A DNA stretch of 64,000 nt. Source: Albula goreensis. Taxonomy: Eukaryota; Chordata; Actinopteri; Albuliformes; Albulidae. Position numbers and translations under genes: made by a program. The notes below the pieces were generated by a model. The model was not told the origin of the DNA, made no database searches, and worked only from the letters and a program-made list of their open reading frames with translations. Location of the stretch: contig CM040743.1 of assembly GCA_022829145.1 (NCBI GenBank), positions 6,678,646-6,742,645 of the forward strand. The letters run 5' to 3'. Every line of letters begins with the position of its first letter. Position 1 is the stretch's first letter. Shown one piece after another: positions 11,331 to 23,700 of the stretch.

Positions 11331-11774
11331 GAGAGCGGTAAAACTGGCTTTTGTTGAAACTGTTATTGAGAATCAATACGAACAGCTTATCGCCGTTATC
11401 TGCATGTGCCTCTTTAAATGAGGTTGGAGAAGGTCGAAAGACGAGGCGAACAAATTTCTCCGTTGATGTGTCCCACCCCCACTCACACTCATTGCTGTGA
11501 ATATGAGTCCTGTTCAAGCAGCGACACCCATGATGCTTATGGGTTTATTTATAGATTTACATTTATTCATAGAGCGGGTGCTTTTTTTCCAGGAAGATGT
11601 ATTCCTATATATTACATAAATGCAAATGTTTCTTCCCTTCATTATGATAAAAACAAAAAAAAAACCCACTGTTTCTGTCCTGGGCTATTCTCAGGTTTCT
11701 GTTTCCTTCACAGAGTTGTGAAAATTTAAGTCAGATTATTTTTTAAATCATTTTTGCCCTCAGTTTGACTGTGT

Positions 11775-11776
<2 letters not shown>
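11331..11776. other. unique non-coding sequence
   Basis: Nothing beyond a short A-run near 11656-11664. No coding signal. Confidence 0.5.
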
Positions 11777-11838
<62 letters not shown>

Positions 11839-11844
11839 TGTGTT
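11777..11844. repeat. (GT)n microsatellite
   Basis: About 68 bases of TG dinucleotides, interrupted once by a TA near 11831. Confidence 0.97.
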
Positions 11845-14085
11845 TAAAATCTTATTTCACCCTTGTTTCTGCTTTTAGCAGTTTGTGTGTGTGTTTTTAA
11901 AGTCCTTTTTTAGTCTTGCTGCTCGGGCACATAGACCAGGCTATGGGGATGGGCGCAGAGAGAGTTGGGTTCACCGTGGTGCCCTTTCTCTTTGAGTCCT
12001 TTGGAAACGAGCACAATTGCAGCATGTGCAGGCATTTTGCAGCTAGATACCATCACTTGCCAAGAACCGTTTGTATCAGAGCCAGAACTCATTGCGTCTC
12101 ATGGGACGTTCACAGGCATTGATACTCATTTTCGGCTTGTGTGTGCGCCCCTCCCAGTCCGAAAGGACCATTTCACAATTTCCACAAATAAGAGAGAGAG
12201 AGAGAGAAAACACGCATCCAAAAATACCCTCACTCCAGGAAATACCCTATTATTTATAGACAACAATCATTTGGAAGGATTGGAAGGGGTTGTGCTATCT
12301 GTGAACATTCTATGATATCACCGAAGGAGCCCAGATGGTGAAGCTGAGTGGTAACCATAGAGACTGCAGATAAACACGTGCACATAGTAAACAATATGGG
12401 ATATAGAATGCTGAATATTTTCTTTTTCTGTCTAGATAGCTGTAGATCTTCAACAGCAAACTGAAATTAGTAACACATTTGAAAGCCCCTTCCGGCCATG
12501 CTAATCTTGCCCAGTAACTTTGCGAACAGGATAGCTACGTCACATCTGTGAAATACGCAGGATCGTACATCACAACACTTGGAGAGAAACAGAATTGAAT
12601 TAGCCAGCAAAAAAGCTCGTACTTGAATTGAAATGTCACTTTTCAGGACTCCGGATGATTGTGCAACGCCTCTGACGAATTGCAGAGGATGTGAATTTAT
12701 CTGCCAAAAAACATCAAAGGTCGTTTGGGCCTTTTAAATGGGAAGACTATCTTAAAACGTAAGACGGCAGCCTTACCGTCACAGTGACCGGTGTCCTCCC
12801 TGTTATCCTATGTTACCTGCTTCAGTGCTGGACTCGTGCTTGACACAGTCACTCACCCAGGTGTGTGAAAAGCTCTTAGCTGCGCTTTCCCCCTCCCTCA
12901 CTGTGACTGTCATTAATAATGCAGGGGTCTCACGATTGTTCTGACCCATCGCATTTTTGAACGGCTGAGTCATCCCATGACCTGTACACATGCGATTGGT
13001 CATCTGACGCCAGGGCTTTCAGCGCTGCGTCTCACAGGCCACGCGGGATTGTGGCTGTACTGTCACTTTAAAATCAATGACCCAAGAATCCAGGTGAGGT
13101 GAATGAACGTGTGTTCACCTGCTTTAATTGATCAATGAAAGCGCTCGGCACGATGAAAACCAGCACACACTACTGTCCCCCGGGACTAGGGCTGAATGCA
13201 GCGCCCTTAAAGATGGAAGGGTTGGGTCTTGTCGTTTTGGTGCGAACAAATCTTTAGCCGCGTGCTGTGGGGTTTTCTGAGAATACAACTTCCAGTTCAG
13301 TGTCTGTCAAAAGGCTTTTGGGCCTAAAGCTCCACTTTCTATTTCTAGTGTTAATGGCTTCTGTAATTGTTTTTTAAATATTTTTGTTTTGGTTACAGAT
13401 TGAAGCGATTTCAAAGGAGAGTGGTAGAGAAGTAAATAAGATTACCAGGTAATGCAGTGTGAACCAGAGAATGAAATGTGTACTAATCTGTGCTAAATGG
13501 CTTTCAACTTCCAGAATTAAGTTGGAAATCCCTAACTGAGGCAAATTAACTGATTAGGAGTCACACGGCCAATTATCCTTAAACTCTTATTTTCGCACTT
13601 CAGATTACCCGCACACCACTAGTATTTTAGTGATTGGAATGCAGCCAAACATGAAGTAGCTAAATTAAGAAATTCGGTCTCTTGACACAGAAAGTATAGG
13701 AGGAATACAATGGCTGAGTAGGGCTGGAATTTTGGTACAGTCTATATTGTAGCAGTTTATGGGGGAGAGGAATATTGAAGAGTAGCTTTCATTTTTTTCC
13801 TGGCTTCCTTTTATTCGGTCGGTTATTGGTGTACGGTGTCACCGGGCGACGATTATGGGATGGCCTCTTAATGTTTAAATGTGACTTTGTTTGCTTTGGC
13901 AACACGAGCACCCTTCTGCAGCGGATCGTCTCTCTGCCAGCGAAAGCTACGTTGCCAAAACGGGGGACCCTGTGGATTCGGAGAGGAAGCAGAGAGTAAC
14001 CATTGCTCTCGCGTTCACTGGTGAAAATGTGTTTTCCGTCTGTTAAATTCAAATGATTCAGAATGAAATATGATAATGTTGTCAT
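11845..14085. other. unique non-coding sequence
   Basis: No gene or clear mobile element. A short (AG)n lies at 12190-12207. The open frames here show no domain, and base use is ordinary. Confidence 0.5.
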
Positions 14086-14089
14086 TGTG

Positions 14090-14290
14090 GTTTTTGATTG
14101 TTATCACACAGTGCCTGAGCAGCTCATCATGAATATTGTTTTGCTATGCATGTTAATAAAGAGATGGGCACAGACAGAGCTCCTCTCTTTATCATGACAA
14201 CCCCTGTGCTTAATTATTTAATTAGAGCCATTGTTTATATGGTATAATAATTTAGATGCGTTTTTCCTCATAAACTAATGAATGACTGCA
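14090..14290. promoter_or_regulatory. candidate SOX/POU/homeodomain enhancer block
   Basis: A dense set of motifs occurs in 130 bases: ATTGTT at 14135-14140 followed by ATGCAT at 14146-14151 (SOX-then-POU-like spacing), TAATTA at 14211-14216 and 14219-14224, and CATTGTT at 14229-14235. There is no repeat or coding signal. Such clusters are common in vertebrate developmental enhancers (general knowledge). Function here is inference. Confidence 0.3.
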
Positions 14291-14294
14291 AAGT

Positions 14295-15115
14295 GCCGTT
14301 CCAATGTCCGCACCAATATGAAGAAGTATTATTTTACACAGGGACATATCAATGTGTGGAATAGGGTAGTTGAGGCAGAGACCCTTGCTGTGTTCAAGGC
14401 CAGACTCAACGAAATGTTGGATATTCTGTGGTTGAAATGGTGATTTTAGTTGGGCTGGACGAGCTGCTCTTCTCATGACATGTTACGTTCACATGAATCG
14501 TTTCTCAACGGCTGAATCTACGAGCCAATCGGAATCACTGTACGTAGCTGCATTTGTGTGTTGGGCTCAGTATATTTAAAAACAAAATCATAGGCATTCT
14601 CCTGTATTTAATGTGTCTGCTTCCAAAATAAATAATAAAGAAAATACATTTAAAAAAAAACAGACATGATGTTCATTCTCAGGGCCAGACCGTGTGATTG
14701 TCCATGGGACTGACACAGTGAAATTTTGTCTGAGAATGTCTGGGACCTTGTGATTCTGCCTCACCCCTCTGCACCCCCCAGAAACACCACCAACCCCCTC
14801 CCTCCCCCCTCACCACAACCCCCACTCCCCCATAGTTAATTTTCCATGCTTTTGCACTGGAGGAAAACTGCCCCCCCACTGTCACCGGGCCCTGGCTCGT
14901 GATTGTTGGAGAGCGGGAGTACCCCATCGCTGCGCTGGGCTTGTCACCGTTAATGTTAATCTGCCCCGTTTGAGCCGACCCGTCTGGATCCGAGGGGAAG
15001 TGGGGCCGGCACCTCTCCGCGTCGGCAAGCCGTCGGACCGGAACAGAACGGGGCAGACGGGATGGGACAGGACAAGGAAGAAGGGGAAAGTAAAGGGAGG
15101 GAACCACTGGCCATA
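14295..15115. other. unique sequence with C-rich stretch
   Basis: No gene. The stretch 14755-14880 is C-rich with many runs of three to seven C, so the minus strand could form G-quadruplexes. The reverse open frame across 14679-15107 is proline-rich because of this composition and has no domain. Confidence 0.5.
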
Positions 15116-15120
15116 AGGAT

Positions 15121-15401
15121 GCTTAGAGAGAGAGGGAGAGGGAGAGAGGGAGGGAATGGCGGTGTGACCTAGATAGGCCGTCTTTATTGTGGCATGTGAC
15201 TGCTCATCTCCTACTGGCAGCCTCGCACCGGCACAAAAACCCCCTTTCAGCTCCCTGAGCAGATGAAAGCGCGAAAAAAAAACAGCTGGTTTGGCTTTAT
15301 CTCAGTCAGGTCACATATCTGACTCGGGATAGTGTTGCTGATAAAAAAAAAATAGGGGGAAGAAAGAGAGAGAGAAAGAAAGAGAGAGAGAGAGAGAGAG
15401 A
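15121..15401. repeat. (AG)n tracts
   Basis: Two purine tracts, at 15121-15153 and 15361-15401, are separated by unique sequence with short A-runs. Confidence 0.85.
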
Positions 15402-15419
15402 TATCACATGTGTTGCATG

Positions 15420-15560
15420 TGCATTGGTTTTCCTGTTATTTTTGTTATTATTATGAATTGTGTTGGTTGCAGCATTTGCTTTGTCAACACAGTCCATGTC
15501 AGTAAAGCACATTGAAATTGAAAGAGAGAGAAAGACAGACAGAGAGAGAGAGAGAGAGAG
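15420..15560 (+). mobile_element. non-LTR retrotransposon 3' tail plus (AG)n
   Basis: The order 'gcagcatttgctttgtcaac', 'gtcagtaaagcacattgaaa' and then (AG)n to 15560 is the familiar 3' end of a fish LINE-type element, where an AATAAA-like motif precedes a TTGAA or GA repeat. Only the tail is present. The family (L2/CR1/RTE-like) cannot be settled from this piece. Confidence 0.55.
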
Positions 15561-15569
15561 TATGGATCC

Positions 15570-16400
15570 TGTTTTACAAATAAAAAAGAAAGCGTACAGC
15601 GTGGAATGTCAAAACAATGTCAAAGATGGCGGAAAACGCGCTCATCTGAGCTGTACCTATAACCGTGCGGAGGGCAGGTTTGACCCAGAGCTGAATTATA
15701 ATTGCAGGCTTTGTGTGTTACAGATTAAACGGGCCTGCCCTAAAGGATATTACTCTCAGGGAAATCCAGCATATGTCATAATTAACTGTGGGGGGGTGGG
15801 GGTGGGTGGGTTTCCCAGTGCGGCCCTGGAAACAGGGCTGAGAATACATCGCTTTAATTGAAAAAATTGGAAGTTGAAATGAATAATGGGGTCCTATCGT
15901 AGCCCATGGTGGGGGACAGTTGTGATAATGCCCAGTGGTGATAATGGGTTGTGAGGGAATAGGGGCCACCGCAATAGCCTTTCTTTGTGTGTGTGTGTCT
16001 GGGGGTGTGTATTTACAATTCACGTATGAATGATTTATGCTCTTTGACCTGGTATTTTCTGTCCCTCTAATTTCCAGCTTGATCGTATTTTGTAAGGGCT
16101 CGGGGAATGAAGTTCCAGTTTTAGCCCAAAGTGCTGAAATTCCTGTCTGTCTGCTGTGACACACTAATGGCGCTGTCGAAAAATATTGACAGATTGATCG
16201 ATTGATGTTTCCGGTGCTGCCGTAGCTGTTGTGAGCTCACCCAATGGACTGGAGAGCCAGAACGGACAGTGGCTTTAGTGCACCGAATCGGCGGAGGACG
16301 TCCCAGCGATTGAACAGGCTCACAGTTTTGGTTTTTCCGTTTCTGTGTCATCAAACTATGGAATGAAGGAATAATGATTAAGGAGAGCAGTTTGCACCAT
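15570..16400. other. unique non-coding sequence
   Basis: No gene. Contains G-rich 'ggggtgggggtgggtgggt' near 15790-15809 (quadruplex-capable) and a short GT run at about 15986-15999. Confidence 0.5.
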
Positions 16401-16407
16401 AGACTTA

Positions 16408-16525
16408 GGCCGGCATTCAATCAACATAACTTTCACTTATTAGTGAATAATGGCGTTATGCTTTTTCTCTACAAGAAGAGTTTGGTATGCCAAAGTTTAG
16501 TTCAAATGTTGATTGAATCCTGGGC
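16408..16525. mobile_element. PIF/Harbinger-like MITE, copy 1
   Basis: A 118-bp element. The left end GGCCGGCATTCAATCAACAT (16408-16427) matches the complement of the right end (16506-16525) at 17 of 20 positions. Flanking TTA trinucleotides at 16405-16407 and 16526-16528 form a target duplication. GGCC-type ends with TTA duplications are characteristic of PIF/Harbinger non-autonomous elements. No coding capacity. Confidence 0.75.
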
Positions 16526-16528
16526 TTA

Positions 16529-18320
16529 GATGTTTATTTTAAGACAGCAGAAATGCTACTGAAAAGGTGCAAAAGAGAGAATGCTTTGGGCAGAAAATTA
16601 TTTTCTTTTTATGATATGTTTATGCTCAGAGTGGGTGTCCCGCTTAGATCTTTCACATGTTACCTTGTGGAGGCGGCTTGGAATGTCACACCTGGAGTCG
16701 AGATTCTACCGTTGACACCAAAAACTCCTGTTGACACTGTTGACAAAAACTTCCTTCATCTTCCTCCTTCTTCTTAGATATCGCTTAAATCTAGCATGAG
16801 CAGTGAGGTTATGATTTGTCCATATCTGTAAAGGAGCCCTTAGACTGCAGGGGCATTGCCTTCGTAAAGCGAAAGCGTGAGACGGGCCCTGCAGCTCTGT
16901 ATGGGCGGGGTCGACTCCTCCTCAGATTTGACATCGCAGCGACCCCCAGCTCAAGCGTGGGACAGTAATTGAAACACGTTCACACCTGACGCAACACACA
17001 AATGTCCGTCACAAACAGGATGGGCGGTGAGATTTAACAGAACTCTCTCTCTGGCAGGGTGAACTCGGATGCCTCATTCAAATGTACACCGGGGAAAAAA
17101 AGAAGCGTTTTAGTGAATGCTAATGAGTTTTCAGGTTACCCCTACTTTTGAGATTTGATGTCAGCGGTGTTCTTGCAAATGAAGCGGGATGACTGACAGC
17201 GTTGTTAATTCGCGGCCTGGATTTATTTATTAATTTTTTTTTTTTTGCCTTTTCACCTGGTGTCACGAATAGGATGGGTATGCTAAAACTCACAAAGGCA
17301 TGTCAAACATGACACAATTATGTTAAGTTATATTTAAAAAAAAACACTATAAATGAACTGTTAACTATGGCTATTAATAGGGACTAATTTAACTTGCAGT
17401 CACACCGAAGAGGCGCTTTCAACAGTGTCAACACACTAGTGATCAGGCAGGAAGCTGTATGTATAAATATGTATTATGTTGCCGTTGGTGACATATTCCC
17501 AAAGCTGCACTATTGTGCAGGAACTCGTGTCACCCTGAATTACGTCTGAAACGTCTGGCCCGTCGATGACATGTTGTTACTGCATTAGGAGAGACGTACA
17601 TGCTCTGAAAGCGAGGGGGAGACTGTAAACGATCAGTTATCTTGCAATATTATGGGATATTGTGGATTTCCATCACAAGCTGGGGAATTCTGCAGAAGGC
17701 GAATGACAACAGAGCTGATTCAATCACGGCATTATCGACCTTTTTGAAACTTCCTTAGGAGCGTGACATTGCAATGAGTCACATCACGTGACGATGGACG
17801 GCTTTGTCCGCCTCGGAAGTTAACTGTATTTCACGCAGGGACACATGCCACTGAGCAACCGCCTGGCTGAAAGGGATTAGAGAGAGCGTTGAGGGGGCAT
17901 TGGGATGGCTCATTGAATAGTAGTGCCTCTTTTTGGTGCAGGTGTTTGCCACATAACTATACATTCACACCCCAGCTGTGCCAGTACTGTCTGTGGCTGG
18001 AGAATCCATGTCAGCAAGGCAACTAACTAAGGGCTCAGCCTCCCTGGAGAATATATGGGTTAAGCTGTTCTGTCCGTCAGTCTCATAGCTGACTAGCAGG
18101 TTCTGCGTGCACATTTTCTTCCTGGAGCTTTGTGAACCAAATGTTCTGTTGATGACATTAGTAATATGCAGCTGGTGGCAAATCTGAATCAGTTGAACAT
18201 TTGCATGGCCACTGCTTTTTTTCTGAGGCTGCTAGAGTCGGGCTAAGAATAGGTTAGTTCAGGTCAGATGGAAAAAAAATGGGTGTGACATGCAAAACAA
18301 ACAAAAAAAACTGCTTAGAG
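16529..18320. other. unique non-coding sequence
   Basis: No gene seen. T-rich run at about 17237-17246. CpG content is slightly raised around 16860-16930 but not island-like. Confidence 0.5.
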
Positions 18321-18500
18321 CAGTGATTGGACAGTGAGTCTCATGACATCACAATTGGATAGGGGCTACTGAATTCTACCAATACCCAGTGATTCCCACC
18401 CAACTGAATCAAACCAGTATTTGTGGGTTGCTGCGTAAAGCAATTCATTTGATTGGTGCAAGAAGTGTCAGGAAGTATCAGTGACTGACAGGATCTTGTT
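18321..18500. mobile_element. GTGATGG-family MITE, decayed copy
   Basis: Starts with CAGTGATTGGACAGTGAG, then 'tcatgacatcacaattgg' and 'ggggctactg', aligning with the left end of the copy at 40,445. It later has 'tttgattggt', as in that copy. The right terminal repeat is not clear, so the end is approximate. Confidence 0.5.
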
Positions 18501-19114
18501 TCATTCTGCCATCAACAGCTTAGAGTCCTGTTGAAGCCCATACACAATATCTACACATAATGTAATTTTGTTCCTCCTTTATACCAAGTAAGGTCAAGAA
18601 CTGACATTCGCTCCTGCAGCCTACAACAAACACACTCTCTAATGTTTTGTTTACTTATTGTCTAGGGATATTCCCTTGGTGGCTTTTGTGGGGATGGAAT
18701 GGGATTTAATGAAAGGTTAAGCGGTGTTGGGTGATAGTCACCAGAGCTTACTGATACTGGAGAAATTCTAGCGAGAATATAATTCTAAACTTTATTTAAT
18801 TAAGAGGCGGCTCATGTCTAGTTCATCTGTAAGTCCCTTACATGAACTGAAAATGAAATCCTGAAAAATGACAACACTGAGCACCCAGTTATTGAAAGAA
18901 AAACATGAACATACATTGCAAGCGGTGTTAAAACGTTTGAGCAGACGGATGCTGTACATTTTCATGAGTATCATTCAGAATGATTTCCATTTTAATGATG
19001 TTTGGCTTCATGTAAGCACAGGTACAAAATGTTATTGCGTTACATTTAATAGCAAAAAGCAATGTGTAAAAGGCACAGGTTAAATATGTGGGAGTACAAA
19101 GTGTGTCATTCTTA

Positions 19115-19153
<39 letters not shown>

Positions 19154-20160
19154 GTAGTAGTAGTAGTAGTAGTAGTATTATTAATAGAGCAGTGTATTTT
19201 TAATATGGCTTGGTTGCTAGAATAATAATAACGATAACAGGAAATAATAACATAGTAATACATCACAAGGCATTATGACTCACACACTCTAAGCCCCTCC
19301 CATCACGATGACCTCATCTGTCATGGTTTTTCCCACCATAGTTATGACCCCGGGCATATTTGGGTATAGGGCTACACCTAAGGTAAATAAATGCTTTCAG
19401 CTGACTCTGCTGTTCATACAAAGCCTACAAACAAAGAAAGCATTTCTCTAACCCTTTTATTGCAGTCCTCAATATATTATGTAAGGCTACAGGCAGCTCA
19501 GAGGGTGGTGGGGGGGTTGCTTTATTTAAACATCAGACTAGTTTTTTTTTTGTCTTGTTCAATTTAAACAGCCTTGAAATCAAGATGCTAAAGTTTCACA
19601 TTATTGATTGAGTGTCTGGGGTTGTTTACTTCAGAGCAACACACGTTATTAGCGCTCTGTTAGATGTGTGGCTTGCAGTTGTAGCCTGGTATATTTTAAG
19701 AGTAGTTTCCCCAACAGTGCATCTAACCAATTGTACAAGGGGAGCATGCTTGAAACACACCACCTGTACCTAAGCAGCCAATTCAGTTTGAGAGGTAGTG
19801 GAGACACTCAACACCAGAGTGCTCTTTAAGAACATTTATTGAAAAGAAAATAATGTGGCGAACCTGTTAATGAAACAGTATTGAATCGGAGTTCTGTAGA
19901 TGGTGAGGGTGAGAGGGTTTGGCAGAGAGACTGGCGTGTTTGGCTGGGGAATCTTGGGCCGATGCTTTGCTGCTCGCAGGTGGTGGGCCCCCCCCAACCA
20001 CAGCGGGGTGAGTATGGCGGGGGAGCGGGAGGGAGGGGGTAGAGATTGCAGCACTCGAGGAGGAAAGGACAGCGACCTCACGCTGTGCTACTGTGGCGCT
20101 AGCCCGCGCTCCTGAAGGTCAGTCTCTGCAAGTCTCCACGCAGCTCAGCCTCACGGCAGC
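18501..20160. other. unique sequence with compound microsatellite
   Basis: A compound (TTA)n-(TAG)n array lies at 19118-19178. Nothing else stands out. The asparagine/threonine-rich reverse frame over it is only the array translated. Confidence 0.6.
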
Positions 20161-20164
20161 AGCG

Positions 20165-20335
20165 GAGCGGATCAGGCCAGGGCCGGTACCTTGGAGGTTG
20201 CAGGTTCATTTCCCTGACAGGGCGTTGTCTTTGTATCCTTGAGCAATGAGCTTGGCCTGGACTCCTTTGGTAAATATTTCCAGGTGTATATATAAGGATA
20301 GTGTTAAAAAGCAGGCTCTGGATAAGGTGCAGAAG
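20165..20335 (+). mobile_element. tRNA-derived SINE
   Basis: A B-box-like GGTTCATTTCC sits at 20203-20213. It is followed by 'gtatccttgagcaatgagc', 'cctttggtaaatatttccag' and 'gtgtatatataagg', the usual fish SINE body order, in the plus orientation. A PIF/Harbinger-like MITE begins about 75 bases downstream. Confidence 0.65.
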
Positions 20336-20408
20336 CTGCAGCACCAATAGCAGAGGGGACGCATCTCCACTCTTAAGATACTGTGACAGTCCTGACTCCA
20401 GACACTTA

Positions 20409-20605
20409 GGCCAGGATTCAATCTGCATTTGTCCTTTTACTTACAGTTGGTTAAGAGCGCTATGCCTTATTTACCCTGTGAAGAACAGTTTGGCAAGTTA
20501 ATTTTCATGATTGCTGAACCTGCGATGAAAATGTCAAAGATGAAAATGTTGACTTGCGTGTAATTGTGAGCTGAAGTTACAGCCAAATGTTGATTTAATC
20601 CCGCC
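20409..20605. mobile_element. PIF/Harbinger-like MITE, copy 2
   Basis: The left end GGCCAGGATTCAATCTGCAT follows a TTA at 20406-20408 and matches copy 1. The right end carries 'atgttgatttaatcccgcc', the complement of the left end with one gap. It is about 80 bp longer than copy 1, with an internal 'atgaaaatgtcaaag' partial repeat. The right-hand TTA is not preserved. Confidence 0.65.
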
Positions 20606-22390
20606 CTCTCTGATGGAGTGCCCTCATATCTTCATTCATGCCATTGCCTTAGGCACCCTGCAGTCTGATTGGTTCCCACAGCTGTCAATCAGATATGAGA
20701 TATGACAGGTATGGATTCATACTGAGGATATGATTCATACACATCCGTCTTGCAGGGGAATATGATTTGTCAGAATTCAAGACTGTTCGTTTATTAGCCA
20801 ATAGCATCCCTGGAAGTTGGGCTGAGTCACACCTACTTTTTCTCTGAATGCATTTTGTTATTGTTTTACTTTAGTTTTCCTGCATTCAAATATATATTTT
20901 TAAATTGTATTATAGCAGATTTTCTATAGTATTTTTCCTCATCTTTTAACTTGAAACCCAAAAACGTCCATTTCTTTCACCGCAAACAGACATTCAGGCT
21001 TTGTCCTTGGAGGACTATTTCTTCCTCTGTGGTATTTACATTTGAGCACATCTCTGCCTTCCAATGCAAGGGCCCTTTGGCCACCCTTTTCACTCTGGAC
21101 TGAGATTGGCCCGTTCTGCAACTGCGCAGCTCCAGATGTAAATTAGGCTTAAAAATGTAGCCCGCTAAGAAGCACACAGGCCCCTGATTAAGGAAAATCC
21201 ACCAGGCTTTGGTGCCAGCTTGGGTAATTACCAGAGATTATTATAATGTTTGCTTTAGTGAGGCGCTCATTTTCCTTCATTGTGAGGACGTTCAGCGCTA
21301 TAAAACTTATTTACAGAGCGGCACAGTTGGCTTAGATATTAGTGGTTGGAACATAATGCTGGATTATGCTCACAAAAAGAAATTATATAAATATCTATAA
21401 TGGTGACTCAGATTATAGGGCAGATCCGACAAACAAAATATTGCATGAGAATACAACTTGGGCTTAGAGTTGATATGACACCAATGGCTTAACCTGTTCA
21501 GTGTAGCTAAGCTCTTTCTTCTGTAATGTGGTGCAGGGCATTATGTTGAACACAGCTAAAAAGAAAAACAACTGTACAAATCTGTTGGAGACTCAAGAAA
21601 TCGATTGAATGCTTTTGTTTAGTGATTACATTCTTATACACAGTACTTGCTCACATAGTCTGAGGCTTATTTGCTGGTGGAAATTGTTTGATTGCAGAGC
21701 AAAAATGTGCTCAGAGGAGATAAATAACAATTTTGACAGGAGACAGGTTCCTGGATTTTTCCAAGCTCACGTAAGTCTTACTGTCCTTCTGAGACGCACC
21801 GCAGCGCCCTCGTCAAATCCTTACACCATCTCTGATGATGGAAAGACGTTCTCTCTCTCTCTTTTTTTTTGGCTGTTGCCCTTTGGGACGCGGGGAGATG
21901 GGCTCTCGTTACCTTGGTAACCGCATCCCGGAGCGGTCAGGAGCGTCCTGCGGGGTCTCGCTGCGGTGGGTTTTTGATGGAGGTGATGGGGCTTTGTCAG
22001 GAGTCAGCGTGACACTTCAGATCACTCAATCCCAGGCAGCCAGCCCCGCATTAATTCTGACGATAAGCTCCTCTTAATGTAAGGCTTGACCCGTACACAA
22101 GTGCTGTGTCAGGTTCAGGATGTGGGTGTTTGAGTCCTCTTCTCTTTGGAGAGTGATGAATGACAGCAGTTGTGCTGTTGTATTTTTATTTTCTTTTTCC
22201 TTGAACAGTGCAGTTTCTAGACTTGCACTGTCTGTATACTTCTTTCTTTATTGGACATTGTGATCAATAGATGTTTTGCTTACAAAGACACGGATGAAGT
22301 GTTTATTTTATTTTTTTTTCTTGGAGTTTCTGGAAAGTACCTCTTCTTCTGGGAATATGTATAATTGAAGGCTTTCACTTCCCGGTTCTT
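20606..22390. other. unique non-coding sequence
   Basis: No gene. The stretch 21130-21420 is repeat-free and AT-rich, with TAATTA at about 21225 and several ATTA cores, and could be a conserved non-coding element (not testable here). Short CT run before 21860. Confidence 0.45.
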
Positions 22391-22432
22391 TTGTGTGTGT
22401 GTGTGTGTGTGTGTTTGTGCTTGTATCTTTAT

Positions 22433-22483
<51 letters not shown>

Positions 22484-22503
22484 TATCTTTGTGGTATCTT
22501 TAT

Positions 22504-22553
<50 letters not shown>

Positions 22554-22601
22554 CTTTATGGGTGTGTGTGTGTGTGTGTGTGTTTGTGCTTGTATCTTTA
22601 T

Positions 22602-22644
<43 letters not shown>

Positions 22645-22696
22645 TGCTTGTATCTTTATGGGTGTGTGTGTGTGTTGTGTGCTTGTATCTTTATGG

Positions 22697-22727
<31 letters not shown>

Positions 22728-22739
22728 TATCTTTATGGG

Positions 22740-22772
<33 letters not shown>

Positions 22773-22880
22773 GTGTTTGTATCTTTATGGGTGTGTCTGT
22801 GTGTGTTTGTGCTTGTATCTTTATGGGTGTGTGTGTGTTTGTGCTTGTATCTTTATGGGTGTGTGTTTGTTTGTTTGTTT
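22391..22880. repeat. GT array punctuated by a fixed 16-bp motif
   Basis: About 490 bases of (GT)n are broken ten times by 'tgtatctttatgggtg' (ATCTTT starts near 22425, 22496, 22552, 22592, 22652, 22687, 22729, 22781, 22817 and 22849, plus a variant near 22485). The motif is nearly invariant, while the GT stretch between copies varies from about 10 to 50 bases. The long cysteine/valine and threonine/histidine frames across it are repeat translations, not proteins. Confidence 0.95.
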
Positions 22881-23340
22881 GTATGCCTGTGTATAACATA
22901 CAGTAAAAGGCATTGGGCAGCATAGCTTATTTACTTTCCCCTTCAGAGACAGTGTGTGTGCTTCTTTGCAGTGCAGTATTATCGATAGGGTCTTTTCAGA
23001 ATATGTCTTCATTCCCTTTCTTTAAAGAAGAACTCCACTCAAAACACTCATAATGTAGTCTGTAGCCAGAGATGATTTATGCACTGCAGGGATGTGTATC
23101 AAGGCATTTCTGCCCTGACAGAAAATGAATGCAGCGTTTGCTGCAGACTGAATGATGGCTTGCAGTCCGTGTGATGAGGCTGTCGTTCGGATTCACTGTG
23201 AAGAGTCTCCGTCGACTCCAGCTCGATCACACAGGGAATACGGCACGGTGATGGATAGCTATCGTACTGTCTTTGTATTTCAGCGACCGGGGACCTTCGC
23301 ACGGAGAGAGAGACCGAGAGTCGATCAGATTTCAGACTGA
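22881..23340. other. unique non-coding sequence
   Basis: No gene. Nothing notable between the GT array and the purine-rich block. Confidence 0.5.
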
Positions 23341-23700
23341 GCGGCAGACTGTGAAAGAGAGTGAGGCAGAGGGAGAGAGAGAACGGGAGAGCGGAAAAGA
23401 AAATCAGTGACGGAATGACAGAATGAATGAGGGAAGGAGAGAGGAAGAGAGAGACTGTATGGTTTTTTTTTTTACTGCACAGTAACCAGGAACCATTCAA
23501 TATTATAAGAGAGTGAGAAAGAAAGGTTAAGTAGAGAAAGAGAGAGAGAAAGAGAGGGGTAGAGAGACAGGGAGAGAACGAGAGAAACTTCATGGCTATC
23601 TTTACAGCACAGTAACCAGGAACCAATTCATACTGCAAGAGACAGTGAGAAAGAAAGGTTAAGTAGAGGAGAGAGAGAGAGGGAGAGAGCGAGAGAAAGG
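23341..23700. repeat. purine-rich block with 130-bp tandem duplication
   Basis: The plus strand is dominated by AG/GGA units. Embedded are two copies of a unit containing 'gcacagtaaccaggaacca' (about 23477 and 23607) and 'gaaaggttaagtagag' (about 23521 and 23653), giving a period of 130-132 bases. The serine/leucine-rich reverse frame is the translated repeat. Confidence 0.8.

Noticed and set aside
22391-22880. Regularly repeated motif, considered as a CRISPR array
   Set aside because: The spacers are GT dinucleotides of variable length, not unique sequences, and the context is vertebrate.
22365-22925. 186-codon Cys/Val-rich open frame and overlapping frames
   Set aside because: Translation of the GT array. 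Three plus-strand frames and one minus-strand frame are open over the same DNA.
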